From assembly GCA_004375725.1 (NCBI GenBank), contig SOKS01000078.1, forward strand, positions 1 through 5,138: 5,138 nt of DNA, read 5' to 3'. Made by a program: the position numbers and the translations under genes. This document shows positions 1 to 4,716 of the stretch, piece by piece (position 1 is the stretch's first letter; each line of letters opens with the position of its first letter). Origin of the DNA: Dehalococcoidia bacterium. GTDB lineage: Bacteria > Chloroflexota > Dehalococcoidia > Dehalococcoidales > RBG-16-60-22. Below the pieces are notes generated by a model that was given only the letters and a program-made list of their open reading frames with translations, ran no database searches and was not told the DNA's origin.

Positions 1-365
1 GCCCTTTCCGTCATTTTGGGATGGGGAATAACCAGCTCCGGGGTGTCAATAACCTGGTCGTCATAGAGGAGGATATCGATGTCTATGGTTCGGGGTGTGC
101 CCGATTTCCCGACTCTGCCCAGCTTGCGCTCAATGCCCTTGGCGAGCGCCAGCAGTGCCGGTGGTTCCAGTCGGGTGAAGGCCTGGCAAACCAGATTGAG
201 GAAGCGGGGCTGGTTGCTGTCACCCAGTGGCTCGGTATCGTAAATGGATGAGATTTTTCCCATGCGTACGCGCTGAGATAAGAATTCCAGGGCTCTGTCC
301 AGGTTGGCCTGGCGGTCTCCCAGGTTCGAGCCGAGGCCAAGGTATACGGTTACTGCTTCAGTCAC
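1..365 (-). CDS. folK: FolK, 6-hydroxymethyl-7,8-dihydropterin pyrophosphokinase (3' end missing)
   Basis: Cytoplasmic folate-pathway kinase that transfers pyrophosphate from ATP to 6-hydroxymethyl-7,8-dihydropterin, making the substrate of FolP. I translated 121 complete codons from the GTG at 363..365; the gene runs off the left edge, so roughly the last 35-40 residues are absent (E. coli HPPK is about 158 aa). The N-terminal GLGSNLGDR stands at residues 10-18 and the family signature PRTIDIDILLYD at 91-102. Arg92, Asp95, Asp97 (the Mg-binding aspartates), His115 and Arg121 fall at the same numbers as the E. coli catalytic residues. The start is fixed by a strong AAGGAGG seven bases upstream and by an 8-base overlap with the end of folP, which implies translational coupling. 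The loop before PRT (residues 84-91) is about two residues shorter than in E. coli and lacks the Arg-Trp-Gly of catalytic loop 3. The family is certain; the overall length is not known. Confidence 0.96.
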   Translation of the reverse strand, partial: MTEAVTVYLGLGSNLGDRQANLDRALEFLSQRVRMGKISSIYDTEPLGDSNQPRFLNLVCQAFTRLEPPALLALAKGIERKLGRVGKSGTPRTIDIDILLYDDQVIDTPELVIPHPKMTER

Positions 366-1218
366 GTGATGTCCTCCTTCTGATAATAGCGTCGCTCATG
401 CGGCAGATGCGGACCATCTGCTTCACGTCATGGACTCTAACGATGTCGGCGCCGTTGGCAATTCCTATTGCCAATGTGGCTGCCGTACCCTCGAGGCGCT
501 GGTCGGTGGGCAGGTCCAGCACCAGGCCAATCAAGGTCTTGCGGGAACTGCCCAGCAGAATCGGTTGGCCCAGTGTTTTAAGCTCAACCAGTCGGCGAAC
601 GATTTCCAGGTTCTGTTCATGGCTTTTACCGAAACCGATTCCCGGGTCAAGTATGATGTTGTGTGACGGCACCCCGGCTTCAGTTGCCTGTTTTGTCGCC
701 CTCTTCAGGTCGGCAGTTATCACCGTCATTATATCGTTGACAGGCCCGTCTCGCTGGTTGCTCATCATAATTATGGGCACACTTTGTTCGGCGGCCAGTT
801 GTGCCAGTCTGGGGTCCTGCCGTAGCGCCCAGATATCGTTAATCATTGCGGCGCCAGCTTCAAGCGCCCGGCTGGCCACGCCATGCTTGTAGGTGTCAAC
901 GCTGATGGGCACCGGTATTTCACCGGCCAGCCTTTCTATGACGGGGATGACCAGACGCAGTTCCTCATCAATGTCGTTTACCGGTAGCGGCTCTTTTCCC
1001 GGGCGGGTGGATTCCCCGCCGATGTCGATGATATCGGCCCCTTCCTCCACCATACGCTGAGCCTGTGCCAGAGTCGCCTCGATATCACTGCCGAGACCAT
1101 CCCCCGAAAACGAGTCAGGACTCAGGTTACAGATGCCCATAACATAGGTGCGCTCACCCCATCGGAACTTGGTGTTGCCGATACGTGTCGCGCTTATGAC
1201 TGAACTTCCTGATTCCAA
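358..1218 (-). CDS. folP: FolP, dihydropteroate synthase
   Basis: Cytoplasmic TIM-barrel enzyme (286 aa, normal family length) that condenses 6-hydroxymethyl-7,8-dihydropterin pyrophosphate with p-aminobenzoate to give dihydropteroate; it is the sulfonamide target. Visible motifs in order are VMGICNLSPDSFS (26-38, Asn31 metal/phosphate site), GADIIDIGGESTRPG (60-74), SVDT (106-109, Asp108), INDIWAL (126-132, Asn127), LDPGIGFGK (190-198, Asp191), GSSRK (223-227, Lys227) and RVHD (261-264, Arg261 and His263), so the catalytic set is complete. The start is TTG at 1216..1218: an in-frame TGA lies a few codons upstream, no ATG or GTG lies between, and AGGGA sits seven bases before it. Its stop overlaps the start of folK. 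The first loop reads SGDG rather than the common SDGG, and the usual MHMQG-like segment reads MMSNQRDG (151-158), so its histidine is replaced. Neither change affects a core catalytic residue. Confidence 0.97.
   Translation of the reverse strand: MESGSSVISATRIGNTKFRWGERTYVMGICNLSPDSFSGDGLGSDIEATLAQAQRMVEEGADIIDIGGESTRPGKEPLPVNDIDEELRLVIPVIERLAGEIPVPISVDTYKHGVASRALEAGAAMINDIWALRQDPRLAQLAAEQSVPIIMMSNQRDGPVNDIMTVITADLKRATKQATEAGVPSHNIILDPGIGFGKSHEQNLEIVRRLVELKTLGQPILLGSSRKTLIGLVLDLPTDQRLEGTAATLAIGIANGADIVRVHDVKQMVRICRMSDAIIRRRTSRD
373..379 (-). promoter_or_regulatory. Shine-Dalgarno site of folK
   Basis: On the minus strand AAGGAGG lies seven bases before the GTG at 363..365, inside the last codons of folP. 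It decides the non-ATG start and supports coupled translation of folP and folK. Confidence 0.85.
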
Positions 1219-1225
1219 AATTACT

Positions 1226-1230
1226 TCCCT
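1226..1230 (-). promoter_or_regulatory. Shine-Dalgarno site of folP supporting a TTG start
   Basis: Minus-strand AGGGA lies seven bases before the TTG at 1216..1218. With an in-frame stop only about seven codons upstream of that TTG and no ATG/GTG between, this site makes the TTG start the best choice. Confidence 0.7.
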
Positions 1231-1261
1231 GGCAGGTCGTCAAAAAAAGAGTGCCGTCATT

Positions 1262-1289
1262 ATTCTAGCACCTTATCGACGCTTAGCAA
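1262..1289 (-). promoter_or_regulatory. Candidate sigma-70-type promoter for folP-folK
   Basis: Reading the minus strand, TTGCTA (1284..1289) is followed after 16 bases by TAGAAT (1262..1267), matching the -35 and -10 consensus at four and five of six positions. Transcription would start near 1255, giving a leader of a few tens of bases before the TTG of folP. The match is by eye only; a chance occurrence in A+T-richer intergenic DNA is possible. Confidence 0.45.
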
Positions 1290-1313
1290 AGTGCGAGCTG
1301 AGGGTGGCTATAT

Positions 1314-1343
1314 TTGGCGGCATTGTGGCATTAGTGGTATTAT
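1314..1343 (+). promoter_or_regulatory. Candidate sigma-70-type promoter for the carboxyltransferase operon
   Basis: TTGGCG (1314..1319) is followed after 18 bases by TATTAT (1338..1343); a second overlapping TATTAT lies at 1341..1346. Transcription would begin near 1350, leaving a very short leader that just contains the ribosome site. The -35 half is weak. Nothing resembling a riboswitch or attenuator fits in such a leader. Confidence 0.4.
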
Positions 1344-1353
1344 TATTGCGGTC

Positions 1354-1362
1354 GGAGGTGAT
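1354..1362 (+). promoter_or_regulatory. Strong Shine-Dalgarno site of the carboxyltransferase gene
   Basis: GGAGGTGAT matches the 16S rRNA 3' tail over nine bases, with the GGAGG core nine bases before the GTG at 1368..1370. It fixes a GTG start. The ATG at 1361..1363 overlaps the site, is out of frame and is followed at once by TAA, so it is not the start. Confidence 0.85.
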
Positions 1363-1367
1363 GTAAC

Positions 1368-2903
1368 GTGAAAGAGGAACTGGAGAAACTGGAGGCGGAA
1401 ATAAAGGCCGGTGGCGGCGAAAAACGCGTCCAGCAGCAGCATGACTCCGGTAAACTGACCGCGCGAGAGCGGCTTGACCTTCTCTTCGATAAAGACACCT
1501 TCCACGAGCTGGACTTATTTGTGAAACACCATTGCACCGCTTTCGGCATGGATAAACTCTCCATACCGGCCGATGGTGTGGTTACCGGATACGGTCAGGT
1601 GAACGGTCGTACCGTGTGTGCCCATGCTCAGGACTTTACCAGCCGGGGCGGCACACTCGGTGAGATGCACGCCAGGAAGATATGCCGGCTCATGGACCTG
1701 GCGATGAAGATGAAGTGTCCCACGGTCAGCCTGATTGACAGCGGCGGGGCACGTATCCAGGAAGGGATTAACGCTCTGGATGGTTACGGCAACATCTTCT
1801 TCCGCAACTCCTGTGCTTCGGGCGTCATCCCGCAGATATCCGCCATTATGGGGCCGGCGGCGGGTGGGGCAGTCTATTCGCCGGCGATGACCGACTTTGT
1901 CTTCATGGTGAAAAAGACGAGCCATATGTATATCACTGGCCCTCAGGTGGTTAAGGCGGCTACGAGCGAAGAGATAAGTGATGAGGCACTGGGCGGTGCC
2001 ATGACGCACAACACAAAAAGCGGCGTGGCGCAGTTTGCCTGCGATAATGACCGGCAGTGCCTTGAGGAGATAAAAAAACTGCTCAGCTATCTGCCCTCCA
2101 GTTGTGAGGAGAAATCATTTGACATAACGCCAGTAGATAAAGCAGACCGTACCGACCCGGCGTTGGATGAAATCATACCGCCGGAAGCGAGTAAGGTTTA
2201 TGATATGAAAGCGGTCATCCGCTCCATTGTCGATGATGGTGAGTTCTGTGAGCCCTGCCTGCATTATGCCATGAATATTGTCACCTGCTTTGCTCGCTTG
2301 AACGGGCATGTGACAGGCATCATTGCCAGCCAACCGAGTTACCTGGCGGGATGCCTGGACGTCAATGCCTCGGATAAGGCGACCCGGTTTATCCGCTTCT
2401 GTGATGCCTTTAATATTCCATTATTAACCATTGTAGATGTCCCGGGGTATCTGCCCGGGAGTCATCAGGAGTGGGGCGGCATCATCCGGCACGGCGCCAA
2501 GATGCTGTGGTGCTACTCCGAGGCTACTGTTCCCAAGATAACCCTGATTGTACGGAAGGCGTATGGTGGGGCATACATTGCCATGTGTTCGCAGAGCCTT
2601 GGCGCTGACTATACGCTGGCCTGGCCAAGGGCGGAAATCGCGGTCATGGGGGCGGAAGGTGCGGTGGCCATTATACATCACCAGGAAATTAAGGAAGCGG
2701 CTGATCCCGCCGCCAAAGAAAAAGAGAAGATAGAGGAATACCGCCAGTATTTCTATAATCCGTACATCGCGGCCAGCATGGGCTATATCAACGCCGTTAT
2801 CCGACCTCGTGATACACGCCCTGAGATAATCGCTGCGTTTGAGGCACTGCGCAACAAGAAGGAGACCCGCCCGCTCAGGAAGCATGGCAACATCCCGATG
2901 TAA
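1368..2903 (+). CDS. Biotin-dependent acyl-CoA carboxyltransferase, propionyl-CoA carboxylase beta / methylmalonyl-CoA decarboxylase alpha family
   Basis: A 511-residue protein, full length for the PccB/MmdA family, that moves CO2 between carboxybiotin and an acyl-CoA such as acetyl- or propionyl-CoA. It has two crotonase-fold halves. The N-terminal half has GGARIQEG (126-133, first oxyanion hole), GPAAGGAVYSPAMTDF (162-177) and MYITGPQVVKA (187-197). The C-terminal half has VDVPGYLPG (356-364), GGIIRHGAK (370-378), KAYGGAY (397-403, second oxyanion hole) and AWPRAEIAVMGAEGAV (418-433). It ends in the typical HGNIPM. No signal peptide or membrane segment is seen. Residue 404, after GGAY, is Ile; Streptomyces PccB has Asp here and the broader AccB has Ile, so the acyl substrate is open. 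No biotin carboxylase, biotin carrier or membrane decarboxylase subunit is adjacent. It could serve a soluble carboxylase, a transcarboxylase or a sodium-pumping decarboxylase. The family is secure; the substrate is not. Confidence 0.95.
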   Translation: MKEELEKLEAEIKAGGGEKRVQQQHDSGKLTARERLDLLFDKDTFHELDLFVKHHCTAFGMDKLSIPADGVVTGYGQVNGRTVCAHAQDFTSRGGTLGEMHARKICRLMDLAMKMKCPTVSLIDSGGARIQEGINALDGYGNIFFRNSCASGVIPQISAIMGPAAGGAVYSPAMTDFVFMVKKTSHMYITGPQVVKAATSEEISDEALGGAMTHNTKSGVAQFACDNDRQCLEEIKKLLSYLPSSCEEKSFDITPVDKADRTDPALDEIIPPEASKVYDMKAVIRSIVDDGEFCEPCLHYAMNIVTCFARLNGHVTGIIASQPSYLAGCLDVNASDKATRFIRFCDAFNIPLLTIVDVPGYLPGSHQEWGGIIRHGAKMLWCYSEATVPKITLIVRKAYGGAYIAMCSQSLGADYTLAWPRAEIAVMGAEGAVAIIHHQEIKEAADPAAKEKEKIEEYRQYFYNPYIAASMGYINAVIRPRDTRPEIIAAFEALRNKKETRPLRKHGNIPM

Positions 2904-2917
2904 CTCTGCCGTTTTTA

Positions 2918-2927
2918 CTGATATCAG
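2918..2927 (+). repeat. 10-base perfect palindrome in the 47-base intergenic gap
   Basis: CTGATATCAG is its own reverse complement and sits between the carboxyltransferase stop and the LeuC-type start. It is too short, with no loop, to be a convincing intrinsic terminator, and the T run at 2945..2950 is not placed behind a stem. It may be chance or a small operator half; no function is claimed. Confidence 0.3.
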
Positions 2928-2931
2928 ATTC

Positions 2932-2937
2932 AAGGAG
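2932..2937 (+). promoter_or_regulatory. Shine-Dalgarno site of the LeuC-type gene, with a long spacer
   Basis: AAGGAG lies 13 bases before the ATG at 2951..2953, farther than the usual 5-9, with six T residues directly before the ATG. No in-frame upstream ATG, GTG or TTG would shorten the distance, and the protein begins as expected for the family (MGKTLAEKIL), so the start stands. Confidence 0.6.
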
Positions 2938-2950
2938 CCTCCAGTTTTTT

Positions 2951-4204
2951 ATGGGTAAAACACTGGCTGAAAAGATACTGAGTGCCAGATCAGGCAACAA
3001 TGCCAGAGCTGGAGATATCGTCATTGCCCAGGTTGATTTGGTATTTGTCCAGGATACGACCGGACCGCTGACGGTAAGACAATTCCAGAAGAGCGGCCTG
3101 AAAAAGCTAGCCAAACCGGAGAGAACGGCAGTATTCATTGATCACGCCGTTCCCAGCCCGACGCATACGCTCTCAAACGACCATCTGGTGCTGCGCCGGT
3201 TTGCCGGTGAGACCGGGGCGATGCTGTCTGACGTCGGTGAGGGTGTCTGCCACCAGCTGGTGGCAGAATCTCTGGCCCGGCCCGGGGATGTTATTGTTGC
3301 CTCCGATTCCCATACGGTAACCGCGGGTGGGCTGGGTGCCTTTGCCACCGGCATGGGCTCCTCCGATGTGGCGGTGGCCATGGGCCTGGGAAAGACCTGG
3401 TTCCGCGTCCCGGAGAGCATTCGCATTACGGTCGCCGGTAAATTCCAGAAAGGAGTTTCGGCGAAAGACCTCATCCTCCACCTTATCGGGCGGCTCGGTG
3501 CCGATGGCGCTACCTACAAGGCGCTGGAATTTGGCGGTGACAGTATAAAGGAAATATCAATGTCACAGCGGTTCACTATTGCCAACATGGCAGTGGAGGC
3601 GGGCGCCAAAGCCGGTGTCTTCCCGGCCGATGAGTTGACGAGGGATTACCTGTCAGAGCAGGGGCGTGGCACAGATTACCAGCCTGTCTTTCCCGATGCC
3701 GACGCCGTATATGAACAGACGATGCAGATTGACCTTAATAATCTTGAGCCCACCGTGGCAAAACCGCACACGGTGGATAACGTGGCGCTGGCCCGTGAGC
3801 TGAAGGGGACGAAAATCCAGCAGGTCTTCATCGGTACCTGCACCAACGGGCGGCTGGACGACCTGGAAATCGCGGCGGAAATCCTAAAAGGCAAGAAGCG
3901 ATATTCCGGGACCAGATTGATTGTCGCCCCCGCTTCACGACAGGTGCTCATGGCGTCGCTGGAGAAGGGCTACCTTCAGACTTTGATTGCAGCCGGGGCG
4001 ACGGTTCTGCCTCCAGGTTGCGGGCCATGCCTTGGGCTGCACCAGGGAGCGCTGGGCGATGAGGAAGCCTGCCTCTCCACCTCAAATCGCAATTTCAAGG
4101 GCAGGATGGGCAATCCGAGAGGTTTTGTCTACCTCGGCAGCCCGGCCACGGCCGCGGCCACGGCGCTTGCCGGTGAAATCACCGACCCGAGGGAGGTAAT
4201 GTAG
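2951..4204 (+). CDS. Large subunit of a LeuCD-type hydro-lyase: aconitase/homoaconitase-like (3-isopropylmalate dehydratase family)
   Basis: A 417-residue iron-sulfur hydro-lyase large subunit of the short (about 420 aa) LeuC2/HacA type. These enzymes isomerise a 2-alkylmalate or citrate homologue through the dehydrated intermediate. Visible marks are MGKTLAEKIL at the start, QDTTGPLTVRQF (34-45), FIDHAVPSP (62-70), LSDVGEGVCHQL (92-103), SDSHT (118-122) and WFRVPESI (150-157). The three [4Fe-4S] ligands are Cys297 in GTCTNGR and Cys357/Cys360 in GCGPCLG; then STSNRNFKGRMG (376-387). The cluster ligands are complete, so an active enzyme is expected. The small subunit follows without a gap, and an isocitrate dehydrogenase-like gene comes next, so citrate-to-isocitrate isomerisation (aconitase) is the favoured role. 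Family annotation alone would give 3-isopropylmalate dehydratase; homoaconitase is another alternative. No leuA, leuB or homocitrate synthase is visible in the window. Confidence 0.93.
   Translation: MGKTLAEKILSARSGNNARAGDIVIAQVDLVFVQDTTGPLTVRQFQKSGLKKLAKPERTAVFIDHAVPSPTHTLSNDHLVLRRFAGETGAMLSDVGEGVCHQLVAESLARPGDVIVASDSHTVTAGGLGAFATGMGSSDVAVAMGLGKTWFRVPESIRITVAGKFQKGVSAKDLILHLIGRLGADGATYKALEFGGDSIKEISMSQRFTIANMAVEAGAKAGVFPADELTRDYLSEQGRGTDYQPVFPDADAVYEQTMQIDLNNLEPTVAKPHTVDNVALARELKGTKIQQVFIGTCTNGRLDDLEIAAEILKGKKRYSGTRLIVAPASRQVLMASLEKGYLQTLIAAGATVLPPGCGPCLGLHQGALGDEEACLSTSNRNFKGRMGNPRGFVYLGSPATAAATALAGEITDPREVM
4191..4196 (+). promoter_or_regulatory. Shine-Dalgarno site of the LeuD-type gene
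   Basis: GGGAGG lies eight bases before the GTG at 4205..4207, inside the last codons of the large-subunit gene. The only nearby ATG (4199..4201) is in the same frame but is followed at once by the TAG stop, so GTG is the start. Confidence 0.8.
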
Positions 4205-4699
4205 GTGCTCAGAGGGAAGGCTTTCAAATTCGGCGATGGCATTTCTACCGACCATATTATCCCGGGTCGACATGCACACCTCAGGAGCAATCTCCCTGAA
4301 CTGGCCAAGCACGTCCTGGAGGACGCTGACCCCACCTTCGTTTCCAGGGTTAAAGAAGGGGATTTCATCGTGGCGGGCAACAATTTTGGCCTCGGCTCCA
4401 GTCGTGAACATGCCCCGCTGGTCATCAAAATGGCGGGGGTCAGCGCCATACTGGCCAAGTCCGTAGCCCGTATCTTTTTCCGCAATGCCATCAACCTGGG
4501 GTTGCCAGTGTTGATCTGTGATACCGACGGCATCAATGATGGCGATGAACTGGAAGTTGACCTTTCCGCAGGCATAGTAAAAGATGTCACCAGTGGGCAG
4601 AAGCTCACCTTTGGTAAGATTCCGCAAGTAATGCTCCGTATCCTCGATGAGGGTGGGCTTATCCCCTATATCAAGAAGCACGGTGATTTCAAGCTGTAA
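4205..4699 (+). CDS. Small (swivel) subunit of a LeuCD-type hydro-lyase, aconitase/homoaconitase-like
   Basis: A 164-residue protein of the LeuD/HacB family, the domain that closes over the iron-sulfur active site of the large subunit. Motifs are [13 protein letters not shown] (10-22), [15 protein letters not shown] (57-71, with the substrate-binding GSSREH) and [18 protein letters not shown] (84-101). The specificity loop reads HLRS at 25-28. In Methanocaldococcus a YLRT-type loop, whose Arg binds the far carboxylate, marks homoaconitase, and a YLV-type loop marks isopropylmalate isomerase. The Arg27 here therefore supports a tricarboxylate substrate such as citrate or homocitrate. The GTG start immediately follows the TAG of the large-subunit gene and is in the same reading frame, so the subunits are tightly coupled. 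The length is normal for this short type. The family is secure; the substrate is inferred. Confidence 0.93.
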   Translation: MLRGKAFKFGDGISTDHIIPGRHAHLRSNLPELAKHVLEDADPTFVSRVKEGDFIVAGNNFGLGSSREHAPLVIKMAGVSAILAKSVARIFFRNAINLGLPVLICDTDGINDGDELEVDLSAGIVKDVTSGQKLTFGKIPQVMLRILDEGGLIPYIKKHGDFKL

Positions 4700-4703
4700 T
4701 AGA

Positions 4704-4708
4704 GGGAG
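4704..4708 (+). promoter_or_regulatory. Shine-Dalgarno site of the isocitrate dehydrogenase-like gene
   Basis: GGGAG, within the purine run from 4701 to 4709, lies eight bases before the ATG at 4717..4719 in a 17-base gap after the small-subunit stop. The close spacing supports cotranscription with the hydro-lyase genes. Confidence 0.75.
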
Positions 4709-4716
4709 ATAATTGT

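Noticed and set aside
227..892. 221-codon open frame on the plus strand
   Set aside because: It lies antisense to folP and folK, which have complete family motifs. The translation is rich in Ser, Arg and Leu with no recognisable domain, as expected of a shadow frame.
1148..1366. 72-codon plus-strand frame spanning the folP start and the intergenic region
   Set aside because: Its first third is antisense to folP, it has no ribosome site and no recognisable family. Only its hydrophobic tail is mentioned as a weak finding.
1515..2009. 164-codon minus-strand frame inside the carboxyltransferase gene
   Set aside because: It is antisense to a well-supported coding sequence and rich in His, Arg and Thr with no domain, so a complementary-strand shadow.
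2424..2933. 169-codon minus-strand frame over the end of the carboxyltransferase gene
   Set aside because: It is antisense to conserved motifs of the real gene and has no family resemblance; its reach into the gap gives no promoter or ribosome site.
2904..2950. Possible intrinsic terminator after the carboxyltransferase gene
   Set aside because: The GGAG/CTCC arms at 2934..2942 leave a one-base loop and cannot form a hairpin, and the T run is not directly behind a stable stem. Readthrough into the next gene is more likely.
4082..4681. 199-codon minus-strand frame across the hydro-lyase subunits
   Set aside because: It is the longest antisense frame but covers the junction and most of the small subunit, whose motifs are unmistakable. 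No family is recognised in the antisense product.
2951..4699. Leucine biosynthesis operon (leuCD followed by leuB)
   Set aside because: The small subunit has Arg in its specificity loop and the next gene has the isocitrate-type Ser/Asn pair, so leucine-pathway function is less likely, although not excluded without a phylogeny.
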